Part shown: positions 35,240-46,428 of the stretch, in pieces
How positions within the stretch are numbered: position 1 is the stretch's first letter
Layout of the letters: every line of letters begins with the position of its first letter
Assembly: GCF_011386835.1 (NCBI RefSeq)
Contig: NC_088797.1
Coordinates: forward strand, 100,140,264-100,204,263
DNA: 64,000 nucleotides
Direction of reading: 5' to 3'
From: Chrysemys picta bellii
Lineage: Eukaryota > Chordata > Testudines > Emydidae
Position numbers and translations under genes: made by a program
The notes under the pieces: model-generated
What the model was told of the DNA's origin: nothing
What the model saw: only the letters and a program-made list of their open reading frames with translations
Databases searched by the model: none

Positions 35240-36482
35240 TGTAAGCAGGGTCTAAATGAGTTCTCCCCTGACAACTTGCTGAGAGGGGGAGAGACTTCAG
35301 GAGCAAACTGTATTTACATGAACACACCTACTCTGCCAAGATATCCAGTAGATAGAGCGGTGTTGCTCAAAGAAATCAACTTTGGCTGGTGTTGGGTTAC
35401 AAATCACTTTAGTACTGAATGCTGGGGTAGTGACATGTTATTATCAATTGTTGTCTTTGTTGTATGAATAAAGGGGAACAGAACTGTGTTTAACCTGTCC
35501 CAAATGAGGGGGTCACTCTCAGCTGAAAGAACCTCGTTAAGCCAGGGCCTCGAATGCCAACCCCCTGTGAAAGTAAGAGGAGTTGGGAGAGGTGTCCCAG
35601 CCAAGAGGTGTGGATGTTTCCTGAGGGTCCCCAGTCTGGTTTAACCTGTTCCTCATCACTATTCAAAGATAGAGCTAAATAGGCTCCATTATGAGCCTTT
35701 GTTATTTTAAGTGCTTAAATGAGAGATGAAATCACTTGTGGTGGGATAGTGTTTCTGCCCAGCCTGCTAAAAGCTGACAATCACTAAGAGACTGACCTGC
35801 AAAGTCACAACAGAGAGGCAGGTGGTAGCAGAAGGTAACTGATAGTTGGCCATTGGGAGCCACAAGCAGTTGGCCAGCAGGAGTGGTTGACGGGAGCAGT
35901 GAACAAGTGCTGGTAGGAGTGGCCAGTGGGAGCAGAATGAGCAGCTGGTGGGGTGGCCAGCAGAGAGGAACCGTGGCTGGCCGGGTGGCCAGCCAGAGCA
36001 AGTGCTCAGATGGTGCAGCAAGCAAGGTGCCTTCTTCCCCAGGTGGGAGGTGAACTCACACATATGCACCTCTGAACTCTGGGTCCTCACTGACCAAGGA
36101 CAACCACTCTGAGTGGGGTATGGTGAGGCAGCATAGAGGGGCACAGAATAGGAACTTTTGGTTATAGAACTCAAGAACATGAGGCAGAAGACACTGCACC
36201 ATGCACTCTGGCATGGGTGTCCTGCTCACAGTTTTATTATTATGAATCCTGCTTGTGGCATCTTCCCTAATTAATGTTGGGTGACTTCCTTCCTTTCATT
36301 AAAAGTTTCTTTTCTACATTCAGACTCTGTGCTTGCGAGTGGGGAAGTATTGCCTTTCAGAGATGCACCGAGGTGGTGTGTAATTTTACCAGGTTACTGG
36401 GTGGGGGCTTAAGCCAGTTCTTTGTTGTATTGTTGAAAAGGAACCCCTAGATATTGAACCCAGCCCTGGAAGAAGGGTTACA
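35240..36482 (+). mobile_element. Solo LTR-like element
   Basis: The element begins TGTAAGCAGGGTC and ends AAGGGTTACA (TG...CA), flanked by GTTG (35236-35239 and 36483-36486). AATAAAGGGG lies near 35467 and an ATTAAA signal near 36299. The open frames on the minus strand at 35732-36180 lack any known domain. Length is 1243 bp. Confidence 0.68.
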
Positions 36483-36486
36483 GTTG

Positions 36487-39160
36487 CATGTCTTTCCTCA
36501 CTATTTTTTCAAAACATGACAAAGCTTTGGCACTTACCTAAAGCAATGTGAATCAATAGATTGCTGAATAGACTTATTGGACATATTGCTAGACTAGTTA
36601 TAAATACATATGTGAAAGAAAAAAATAAAAGTTTTTTCTACTAAACATTCACAGAAGACCAAGATTATTTTCAAAATTGAGGGTACTGAAGGCTGAAACC
36701 TTTGTGACAATCCAGGAAAGTTGCTCTCCAAATAGATGTTTTACTAAGGGCCAAATTATGTCCTCAGACATATAATCCATAACTCAAGGTAGACTCTCAG
36801 CAGCCTAATTCTAGGATTCAGCTTGGTCTTCTGAATCCTTTCACACACACCTCCCCCTCAAGGGGACAAAAGGGTACTAAAAAGGAGCCCTTTGTCCCTG
36901 AAGGCCACAAGGTTTCACCCTATCCCATAGGCACAAGGTCCATCAGCAAAATCCCAACTCTTTTACTTCTGAGATCTGGCCTTTTTAACCATGCTGCAAC
37001 CTGGCCACTGGAGGCCATTGTTTCTCCTAACTGTCCTTTTTTCCTTTCTTCCATCCTTTCTCTCCCCGCACCCCACCCTGCCCACCTCTCTTTTTTTCCT
37101 GTCCTCAGCATTATTCTTTTTCTCTCTATTTTTTTGTTTGTTTTCTAATTGTTATTCTTTTTCTCTTTTTTACACCATCCTCCTTTCTCTCTCAAAACTC
37201 TTTGCTTCTCAAGGTGGGCATCCACTGGTGACTCCTTAGCGATCTCAGAGAAGAGAAGCTTGAGCTGGAAGGTTGCAGCTTGAGCCGCAGCCCTGTATCT
37301 ACGAGCTGTTCCCCAGGCTAATTTCATTAGGAGGCTAGGAGCTGCTTCAGGAGCAGGGAGGGAAGGTTGGTGGCTTTCAAGGAAGTCCCCGTGTGAAGTC
37401 CATGCATTTGGAAATGTCAGCCCCATTCCACCCCAAGGGTTTCAGAATCATGCCTCTGAACCCCAGAGATGTCCCAGAATTTTTGCAGCCTCAGTACTTT
37501 TGGAGTTTTGCCACCAACTATCATCCTCCCATTAGGTTTTCCAGAGCAGGGTATGATCTGAGCCTTGAACCCATTGAAGTCACTGGCAAAACTGCCATGG
37601 ACTTCAGTCTAAACAGGGTAAAGCCCAAATGTAGAAAAATCCTATTTAGGGTTTTCTGAATATTCTGAAGCAGGAATATATGTATCTTTGATTTATTGCC
37701 AGAGGAAAAAATAAATCTGTTGGCTTTGTATTCGTAACTCAGATTTATTGAAAGATTTGTTGCAACAGGGAAAAAAAAGATTTCAAAAATTAACTTTCTA
37801 CAATAGATGTGAATTTTCACTCAATAACAGAAATACAGGAGTATAACTTTAACATTCACCAGCCCACAAAAATGTTAAAATCTATTAGCCTAGTTTGTGT
37901 GCTAACTAATACTTGTTTCAGAATAAATAAGATACATTAGAGCTTTTCATTTTTAATAAAGGTGTTATGGCTACCAGGTTGTTAGCATTGCAATTTACAA
38001 GAAACTGTGTGCCATGAAACTACTATTATTTGTTCCCATGCCACTTGCCTGATATAACTTTTAAATTTCCAGTTCAGTGTGCTGTTCTGTCCTGCATGAA
38101 TTTCTACTTTTCCTCATCTGCAGATGTTTATGCTTAATAAATCTGACAGTACAGTATTTGTACGAACTACTTGTTATACCTGACCTTCTCTCTGTATGTT
38201 TATGTTTAACCCTCAAAAGCTCACTTTATTTCCATCCATGGTAGAATTACACTAATGTGAAAGGTCAACCAAACAGTGACTAAACCATTTGGTTCCTTGA
38301 GTGGTTTTGACTGGCTGTACTATCCTTTAGAGGCATAGATGGTTTTAATAGAATATCCTAGCTAAAAAGTTTGGAACATTAGCTTTTATTTCTCTTTTCT
38401 GGAATACACTAGTTATCAGCAAAGTCTATCCTAGTAATGCCAGAATCCAATTATTTTTCTCAGGTAGCCTAGATGGAAAAAAAAGAGGAGATTGCTATAT
38501 GCATATTAAAGGTACTGGTAAAGATCTACATCTCAAGATCATTTATATTTGAAAGTGCATAATTTTTCTTACTCTTTGGTAATGGACAAATTTCCTAGTT
38601 CATGCAAACTCACATCAGGTTTTGCAAATCAAAAGCAAAAAACTGAGGTAGGAATCCATAAGGAGGCATAGGCAAATTCTATACATCTTTAGGTACAACA
38701 GCCATACGCACAGATATTTTTGAAAGTTACATTGTTTTGCCCCCTCTAATGTGGAGTATATTCTGCCCTTGTACTTATCAACTAGCAACAAAGTGATTTG
38801 TGTCTGGACATTTAAGAAACAATATACAGATAAAAGTCAACATATATTTCAGTGTAGGTTGAGCAAAATTTTCTCCACTGGTATGAGGAGAGGAATTGCT
38901 CTTTTGTTGCTTCATCTAATGTGAACTAGAAACGTCCCTGGAGAAATGGGAAAATCTGGTCAATTATGTCCCTTTAGCATCTGACTGTGCTTGAAACAGA
39001 AAGGATCAGAAAAGGAGAGGATCAACATGTATAATTTTTATAACAAAATGCAAACGTAGAAAAGATTATCACTGATCAAAGCTTCAGCTACAGCACTGAT
39101 ACTTTTATGTGGTCTGCAAAGCAGCTTTTCATGTCTTAGCGTAAGCTGCTGTTAATAATG
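36487..39160. other. Intergenic, no feature recognised
   Basis: A pyrimidine-rich tract (37011-37200) stands out. Palindromic MITE halves with CCATTGAAGTC-type motifs occur near 37565-37620. Nothing else is supported. Confidence 0.5.
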
Positions 39161-39169
39161 CTTTCTGCT

Positions 39170-39400
39170 TTAATATCACCTCCCATTGGAAGATCTCAAA
39201 GTATTTTATACATTTTAATGAGTTAAGCCTCACAACACTCCTTTGTGGCAGGTATTAATTTATTATTCCTATCTTATAGATGGGGAAACTGACAGGCTGA
39301 GAAAATACGAGACTTGCTCAGGGTTACACAGCAGGTCAGTAGCAGAGGTAGAAATAGAACTTAGGTCTCCTGGCTTCCTGTCATGTGCTTTAGGACCTGG
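39170..39400 (+). repeat. MIR/L2-like old repeat
   Basis: It contains CTCACAACACTCCTTTGTGG, then GATGGGGAAACTGACAGGC and CAGGGTTACACAGCAGGTCA, in the order found in MIR/L2 3' ends. Diverged but recognisable. Confidence 0.6.
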
Positions 39401-39502
39401 TCCATCCTGGGTCTCCCTACCCTATGATCCCATGGTCTCCTATAAAGGGGAGTGGTAGGGAGAGACAAACTAAGGCCGTGATCCTTTAAAATGCTACCCT
39501 CT

Positions 39503-39622
39503 TTGGCCCTGATCAAGTACATGCTTAACTTTATGTGTATATGTAGTCCCCTTGATGTATATGTGGTTGCTTGCAAGTTTAAAGTTAGGCATATTCTTAA
39601 GTGCTGTGCTGGATCTGGGCTA
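39503..39622. mobile_element. Degenerate palindromic MITE
   Basis: The sequence runs from TTGGCCCTGATCAAGTACAT to TTAAGTGCTGTGCTGGATCT with inverted GCTTAACTTTA-like inner arms. Same family as 16660-16775. Confidence 0.5.
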
Positions 39623-40789
39623 AAGTGCTAAGCTTTAAGAGAAATACCCTATAGCAAACAACACATCTTTATAAACTTTAAATGGTTTCTTCATTCTGTA
39701 CTTCGGAATACATTGCTCACTATCTATTCAGTATCTATTTTTCATGCTGGTTTCAAGATCAGTTGGTCATTGTCTGATTCTATTGGTATACAGCTTTAAA
39801 GAAAGCCTGTGAGTGGAATCCACAATCCCTTATGCATGACTGTCTGTCACTGCTATTTTACTAGTAAATATCTTCATTAAGTATTCTGTCTATCTCTTTT
39901 GGTACTTCTCCTGTGACTCTTAAGACATGCCTTTAAACACTTTCAGCAAATGGTTTTAATTCCCTACATGATCTGTTATTTTGGGTCAATCACTGCAAGA
40001 GGGGTTTCATACTTGTTATTTTATATTTACCTAGATAGTTCTTTTTACTCCAGGGGTGGGGAAGAGTCAGAACTGGAATGGGGTAGCTTGGAGCGGATAG
40101 GACAGAAGAAGTCAAGCCTGGGGTGATGGACAGAAGAGTCTGTGCCCACTAGAGTATATGCCCCTCCAGAGCCTGGAATGGAGCTGAAGCTTCCTGCGTC
40201 TCACAGTTCCTCTGCTGTCAGCAAATATCTTTGAAACCCACTGGTAAAATGTTCCATCCCAGTCTAGTGCTGGTCTATGTAGAGGATGATAACCTACTAT
40301 TGCTATCAGTTACTCCATTAGCTCAAGTAGCAGAGGCTTGTTCTGACCCTGCTGATGACCCAGGTGGACATCAGTATGATGCCGTATGATGAAATTTCTG
40401 TTTTGCAGTTAGACTTTTTAAAAACCTAGGAAATGACACACAAAGAACTATGTTAAAATAACATTATGAAAGTTGAAAATCAAGGACTCAAAAGCTAAAA
40501 TTAAGGTTGCCTTTGCACTTTAATTTGCTCCCCCCCCCCTTGTGCATATACATTATGATAGAGTTGTTAATTACATGATCACATACTATTTTTTCCACAG
40601 GATCCCTGCCTCACTCAGTGCACAGCACAAAAGGTGCTGACTTAATGAGGAGTTATTCAATTTTTGTTTTATCTCAATTACTCAGTGTGTGGTCTCATAC
40701 CTTATTTATTGCATATTATTCAAACTTTCGTCTAACGACAGAATTATTAATTTCCTCTGGGTTTTTCTGTGGCATTCATTACTGTTGTA

Positions 40790-40908
40790 TCTGAGTGCTT
40801 CACAAATATTAATCTATTTTCACAACTCCTCTATGAGGTCAAGGGTGAGATGTTATTCCCATTTTATAGAAGGAAAACTGAAGCATAGAGAGAATAAGGT
40901 TAAAAGTA
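40790..40908 (+). repeat. MIR/L2-like old repeat
   Basis: GAGTGCTTCACAAATATTAA, CACAACTCCTCTATGAGGTC and GAAAACTGAAGCATAGAGAG occur in the order of MIR/L2 tails. Diverged. Confidence 0.55.
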
Positions 40909-41070
40909 TTCACTAATTTTGGGTGATTTATTTCAACAGCATATTTTTACCAGTTGCAACAAAATCCCTCCCTCCATATATATTACTGAACTAGTAGGGT
41001 ATATGTACATTTAGAAACAAAATAAGATTACTTGCAAATAACAGAGCATGCAAACAGAATGTAACCATAG

Positions 41071-41381
41071 GTTTCAGAGTAGCAGCCGTGTTAGTCTGTA
41101 TCCGCAAAAAGAACAGGAGTACTTGTGGCACCTTAGAGACTAACACATTTATTAGAGCATAAGCTTTCGTGGGCTACTGCCCACTTCTTCGGATGCATAT
41201 AGAGTGGAACATATATTGAGGAGATATATATACCTGTTCATGCTCTCTGTATGTGTGTATATATATCTCCTCAATATATGTTCCACTCTATATGCATCCG
41301 AAGAAGTGGGCAGTAGCCCACAAAAGCTTATGCGCTAATAAATTTGTTAGTCTCTAAGGTGCCACAAGTACTCCTGTTCTT
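41071..41381. mobile_element. Palindromic Penelope-like 3'-end insertion
   Basis: The left arm begins GTTTCAGAGTAGCAGCCGTG and the right arm ends GCCACAAGTACTCCTGTTCT. The arms are near-perfect reverse complements around a (TA)-rich centre near 41235. The unit is flanked by the 13-bp duplication AATGTAACCATAG (41058-41070 and 41382-41394). The arms differ at a few sites, for example GAAA against AAAA in the hammerhead-like core. Confidence 0.85.
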
Positions 41382-41637
41382 AATGTAACCATAGAAACAC
41401 AAATAGGATAATACATACTTAAGACGCAAAGAACCTCCCCTATTTATGTTTTTTAATGAATTACATCAACAATAACTGAGGAACCAGTCGAATCCAGGCT
41501 GGCAATACAAGTGGCTTTGACAGCAAACTCTAAAAAGACTTTAAAGTACAATGGGTATTTTCTGTATGCAGTTATGAATAGTAATCAGTAGGTTTTCACC
41601 ACTGAGAAATCTCAAGCCTGACACAATGTAGGTTTAT

Positions 41638-41866
41638 CAAGACAAGGTGAGTGAGGTAATCTCTTTTATTGGACCAACTTGTGTTGGTGAGAGAGACAAT
41701 TTTCCAAGACATGCAGAGCTCTTCTTCAGGTCTGGGCTCTGTGTGGCTCAAAGAGCTTGGTATGGCTCGAAAACTTGTCTCTTTCACCAACCAGAAGGCT
41801 TACCTCACCGACCTTGTCTCTCTACTATCCTGGGACTGACATGGCTACAGCTACACTGCATACAGC
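41638..41866. mobile_element. Inverted Penelope-like 3' ends, subfamily 2
   Basis: The left part reads GACAAGGTGAGTGAGGTAAT then TTATTGGACCAACTTGTGTT. The right part reads TTCACCAACCAGAAGGCTTA then CTCACCGACCTTGTCTCTC, an imperfect reverse complement. It ends GACATGGCTACAGCTACACT. Assignment to PLEs rests on the shared terminus and on a CTTCTTCAGG...CTCGAAAAC core like that of the other PLE ends. Confidence 0.6.
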
Positions 41867-42086
41867 AGTGTCAGTTTCTTATTTGAAACACGTATCAAAA
41901 TGGCTTTGTGGAATTTGGCCTTTTGCAGAGATTAGGCTTTTAGAAAGTTTCTGGAGGAAATTCGAAGTGATATTTATTTTGTTACCCTATTGGTTTATCT
42001 CTATATTGAGCTCCAAGCGCCATGTCTCTAGTCAAAGTGCATTCATATTTATTCCTATTTCTTCATACAGTAGCAGTTCTTGTTTG

Positions 42087-42282
42087 CAGTGTTGTAGCCA
42101 TGCTGGTCACAGGATGTGAGAGAGACAAGGTAGGTGAGGTAATATGTTGTATTAGATCTACTTCTGGTGGTAGAAGGGACAAGCTTCACAGACCCGAAGA
42201 AGAGTTCTGTGAAGCTCAAAATCTTCTCCCTTTTACCAACAGAAGTTGGTCCTGTAGCAGATATTATGTACCTTGTCTCATT
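42087..42282. mobile_element. Inverted Penelope-like 3' ends, subfamily 2
   Basis: The sequence runs from GCAGTGTTGTAGCCATGCTG through GACAAGGTAGGTGAGGTAAT to a reverse-complementary half ending ATTATGTACCTTGTCTCA. It lies only 220 bp from the previous subfamily-2 element in the same style of inverted arrangement. Diverged. Confidence 0.6.
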
Positions 42283-42289
42283 GATTTCA

Positions 42290-43130
42290 GTGGAAGTTAG
42301 GAGCCTAAATACTTTTGAGGATCTGGGTCTAAACAACTATGAATGCATCACAAAGGCTTCCCATGTATTGTACTTTTCTCATAAATAAGGATAGAATGGA
42401 TCAAAAAGAGACAAGCCCTTGGTTTTGCATTTTATTAAAATCTTTGTTTCCTTTCACCAATGAACATCCATGATAGTTCCTCTCTACATTTTTGAGGAAG
42501 AGTCACAGACAAAACTGAGTTGCCTTGAATTTACCTGTATGAATAAAAGAGAATACCATAAAGGTAATTTTCTTTTCCATATTTAAAGCTACTCTAGGTA
42601 TATGCAGTAGCCAAAACAACATGTTTATTTTATATGTAATGGCTTAGAGCCGTTATTTTGTAGGAAGATTTGTTATTATGTAACAATTAAAAGGCTCTTC
42701 TTGGCAGAAGCAAATATTTCACAATATCTCTGTGATGCTTTCTTTTTTAAAGATCTTAGTAAAATATAATGTTTAAAAACCTCCTAGAATGAATATTTTA
42801 AGTTAAGTTTTATAGCATTTTATCCTCATGGATAGGTATTTTAAAAAGCAAATAACTGATGACTTTATACCTCTTTGAAGTCTGAGAAAAAATATTTAAC
42901 ATATGTGGGTTTAAAGTTATTTTATAGTAGGCAAATTTTTTATAGTCTTTAACCTTTCGTGTAACTCCTCCAAGCAGAAGGAAATGTGCATGTTTTAAAA
43001 TTGTTCCAAGTCTACTGGAAAGAATATTAGATAAAGTACTTAAAGTTTAGCTCTTCTGGGTGGATAAGGCACTCTTCAATATGTAATACTTTTTTGAAAG
43101 CTGCACATAGAAAATTTAACACTACGGCCC
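42290..43130. other. Intergenic, no feature recognised
   Basis: AT-rich, no exon or repeat signature that I can name. Confidence 0.5.
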
Positions 43131-43135
43131 AGATC

Positions 43136-43204
43136 CTCATCTCATGTAAACTGGTGTAGCTGCATTGACTTCAATGGAGCTACACTGATTTGAGGATCTG
43201 GCCC
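43136..43204. mobile_element. Palindromic MITE (GGCCCAGATCCTCA family)
   Basis: GGCCCAGATCCTCATCTCAT at the left and TTTGAGGATCTGGCCC at the right are reverse complements, with GTGTAGCTGCATTGACTTCA and GGAGCTACAC as inner arms. About 69 bp and nearly self-complementary over its length. Confidence 0.72.
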
Positions 43205-44044
43205 TATGAGCCTAATCCTTCCATAATTACAATGCAGTGCTATTGAAATCATGCAGGTGACCTCATTGGGTGAGTATACACTAGGAAAATCATTAACCTA
43301 GTTGGGGCATTGCTGCAAAATGCTTGCACATTTCTGTAGTGTAGACAATACCCCTCATGTTGTACAGGCTATAAAAAGGGGCAGAATTTGGCCCTGCTAG
43401 TTTAGCTAACAGAAGTATTCTTGCCAGTTGGGTTTTCAAATTTGCAATAGGCCTGAAAAACAAATTATCAAATATTAACCACTGGAGATGCATACATTTT
43501 CACTTCTCAAAATACATGGAAACTGATAGTTTGTAGTTATTTCTTTTAGAAAGAGAAGGTATAAAGCTGAAAAATTGATAATTAGTGTCAAACGAGAACA
43601 TACTGCTCTCAGGAGGGCAAGCTTCTTTTTTAAAAGGTTTTTTATATAGAATTTCAAAGGTACAAGTAAGGAATAGCACCTAATACAGTGTGTGGTTGTA
43701 GTAAAATATTTGCAAGAAATGTCTTGTGTGAATAGCCTCTTGCCTGGAGTATTTGAATAGTGTACCTATCTCACTGTAAAAATAAATTATGTTGGTCAAC
43801 TTTTTCATAAGATTATTGCCAATAAAACATGGAAGTTATGTGGAAATACTAGTAAACTGTATCTCTTATTAAGTTCAATATGTTTTTGTGAGCATTTGTA
43901 TTGTTTAAATGTGAGTTCATTCTAGCTAAATTTAGGTACCGTACACTATAGAATACTAAAAAATACCAGATTCTAATGTCTGAGTTGCTTTGGGCATCAT
44001 GACAGTCTTAGCTATAACAGTTATGTTTGACAACGTTTGAAAAT

Positions 44045-44142
44045 GGTGGATCAGATTCTGCTCTCATTCACTACCAGACATTGAGTATGTCACTTGAATT
44101 GTGCCTAATTTACAAGGTGTAAATGAGAGCAGAGTCTGACCT
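44045..44142. mobile_element. Palindromic MITE, related type
   Basis: GGATCAGATTCTGCTCTCAT and ATGAGAGCAGAGTCTGACC are near reverse complements about 50 bp apart. The interior is degenerate. Confidence 0.6.
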
Positions 44143-44418
44143 GCATAGATGCCTGGAGGGAAATGAAATATTTCACATCTGTTGGACTTACTATAATAAA
44201 AATCTCACATGGTGGCTCAGACGGAAAGAAATAATTTATTATTTGAACATTATGAAAACATCCTGGATGCACAGTAATAGCCAATCCTTTACAATAGTTA
44301 CACTGGGGCTGAAGTCAGTCAGAATTTTGCTTGTAAAGTCAGATTATTCTAATTGGTGGCATGGAAGCACATCTGCAAATTGAAGATTTAAGCAGAGCTT
44401 TATAGACATTAGAGATGA

Positions 44419-44448
44419 CTAGCTGATCTACAATAATAGATCAGCTAG
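44419..44448. repeat. 12-bp perfect hairpin
   Basis: CTAGCTGATCTA (44419-44430) and TAGATCAGCTAG (44437-44448) are separated by six bases. It lies about 120 bp before the recognisable CR1 coding sequence. No function recognised. Confidence 0.7.
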
Positions 44449-45088
44449 CTAGTCCATTCTGTTGCAGGCAAGCAGAACCAGGGAGAAAGGGGGTGCCATA
44501 GCCTGGGTATTGGCAGCAATGTGTTGTCCTAACATTTCCTATGGCTGCTTATCTCCTGCTATATTCTTTGACAGGGCTACTGACCTAGTGGATAGGAGGG
44601 AAGCAGTAGACATAATATAACTTGATTTTAATAAAGCTTTTGACAGTCACACATGACATTCTCAAACTAGGGAAATGGTTCTAGATGAAGTTACTATATG
44701 CCTGGTGCACAACTGGTTGAGAAACGATACTCGAGTAGTTATCAATGATTTGCTGTCAGACTGGGAGAATGTATCTAGAGGGGTCCTGAAGAGGTCTGTC
44801 CCGAGTGCAGTACTATTCAATATTTTCATTAGTGACTTGGAGAACATGCTTATAAAATTTGTGGAAGACACCACGGTGGGAGGGATTGCAAGGACTTTGG
44901 AGAACAGGACTAGGATTTAAAATGACCTTGACAAATTGGAGAATTGGTTTGAAATCAACAAAATTCAGTAACAACAGTTCAAAGTACCACACTTAGGAAG
45001 CAAAAATCAAAAGCACAAATACAAAATGGGGAATAACTGGCTAGGTGGTAGTACTGCTGAAAATAATCTTGGGATTACAGTGGATCAC

Positions 45089-46428
45089 TGTGATTGGTGT
45101 CGGCCCACCTACCCGCTAGGGGGCGGTGGGGAGCTACGAGGTCACTGGCCGGCCTGGGTCACGCCACCGTCAGCGGGGAATTAGCGGCGGGGCGGCCGCC
45201 AGCCAGAGTCTGTAGCGCGCCCCTCCGGCAGGGGAGCGCCGGCAAAGGTCAGTAGCGCGCCCCTCCGGCAGGGGAGCGCCGGCAAAGGTCAGTAGCGCGC
45301 CCCTCCGGCAGGGGAGCGCCGGCAACGGTCAGTAGCGCGCCCCTCCGGCAGGGGAGCGCCGGCAACGGTCAGTAGCGCGCCCCTCCGGCAGGGGAGCGCC
45401 GGCAACGGTCAGTAGCGCGCCCCTCCGGCAGGGGAGCGCCGGCAACGGTCAGTAGCGCGCCCCTCCGGCAGGGGAGCGCCGGCAACGGTCAGTAGCGCGC
45501 CCCTCCGGCAGGGGAGCGCCGGCAACGGTCTGTAGCGCGCCCCTCCGGCAGGGGAGCGCCGGCAACGGTCAGTAGCGCGCCCCTCCGGCAGGGGAGCGCC
45601 GGCAACGGTCAGTAGCGCGCCCCTCCGGCAGGGGAGCGCCGGCAACGGTCAGTAGCGCGCCCCTCAGGCAGGGGAGCGCCGGCAACGGTCAGTAGCGCGC
45701 CCCTCAGGCAGGGGAGCGCCGGCAACGGTCAGTAGCGCGCCCCTCAGGCAGGGGAGCGCCGGCAACGGTCAGTAGCGCGCCCCTCAGGCAGGGGAGCGCC
45801 GGCAAAGGTCCCGGCGTGGCTCTGCCGGGTAGGGGAGCGCAGGCCCACCCTACACCACTGCGCTCCAGCCCAGGGCCCTGACAGTGGCAGAACGAGGGTC
45901 CCACCACTGGGTCAGCGGGGTCGTCCCGCTACATAGACTCACCACTGTGCAGCTCTGTCCCTGGGCTACTTCCTACCCGATTGCTCGTCCGAATCCCTCT
46001 GGTCCCGTGAGTGCGTCGGGGTAGTCCGCTGCTGGCAGCTCCGGCTCCCCCTCAGGCTCAGGCTCCTCCAGCTCCTCTGGGTACTCGGCTGCTGGCAGCT
46101 CCCGCTCCCCCTCCGGCTCCTCCAGTTCCTCTGGGTACTCGGCAGCAGGCAGTCCTGGCAGCCCCAGTCCGTCCTCCAGGTGAGGTTTCCACAGGTCCAG
46201 GGCCTCCCCTGGTGTGGCAGCAGGCTCTGAAGGGAGCAGCCCGCGGTCTGCGTCTGCCTCCCTCCCTGGTGCTGCCCTAACTGAGCTAAGGGCCCCGCCC
46301 TTTATACTTCCTGTTCCGCCCCTCCCCTTCCGGGAGGTGGAGCGAGCTTGGGCTGGCCCCGCCCACTCAGGCTGAGGGAAAGGCACTTTACCCTCAGGTT
46401 CGGAGGGAAGCCACCCTGGCTCCCTACA
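45089..46428 (-). mobile_element. GC-rich solo LTR-like insert carrying a minisatellite
   Basis: A 1340-bp insert starts TGTGATTGGTGTCGG and ends CTGGCTCCCTACA (TG...CA). It is flanked by ATCAC on both sides (45084-45088 and 46429-46433), and removing it restores the CR1 frame. On the minus strand TATAAAGGGCGGGGCC (46301-46316) combines a TATA box with a GC box, as in an LTR promoter. A 165-codon minus-strand frame (45973-46470) crosses the right boundary into the CR1, so it is unlikely to be a real gene. A 5-bp duplication fits an endogenous retrovirus or another LTR element, and the family is not identified. Confidence 0.7.
45211..45810. repeat. Minisatellite: 15 tandem 40-bp units
   Basis: Fifteen exact-length units follow the pattern AGTAGCGCGCCCCTCCGGCA then GGGGAGCGCCGGCAACGGTC. 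Variants are clustered: GGCAAAGG in units 1, 2 and 15, a leading T in units 1 and 9, and CTCAGG in place of CTCCGG in units 12-15. Most units carry six CpG sites. Because 40 is not a multiple of 3, open frames here repeat every 120 bp and are artefacts. Confidence 0.97.

Noticed and set aside
45211..45810. CRISPR-like regular repeat array
   Set aside because: The units are contiguous 40-bp repeats without spacers, in a vertebrate genome and inside an LTR-like insert.
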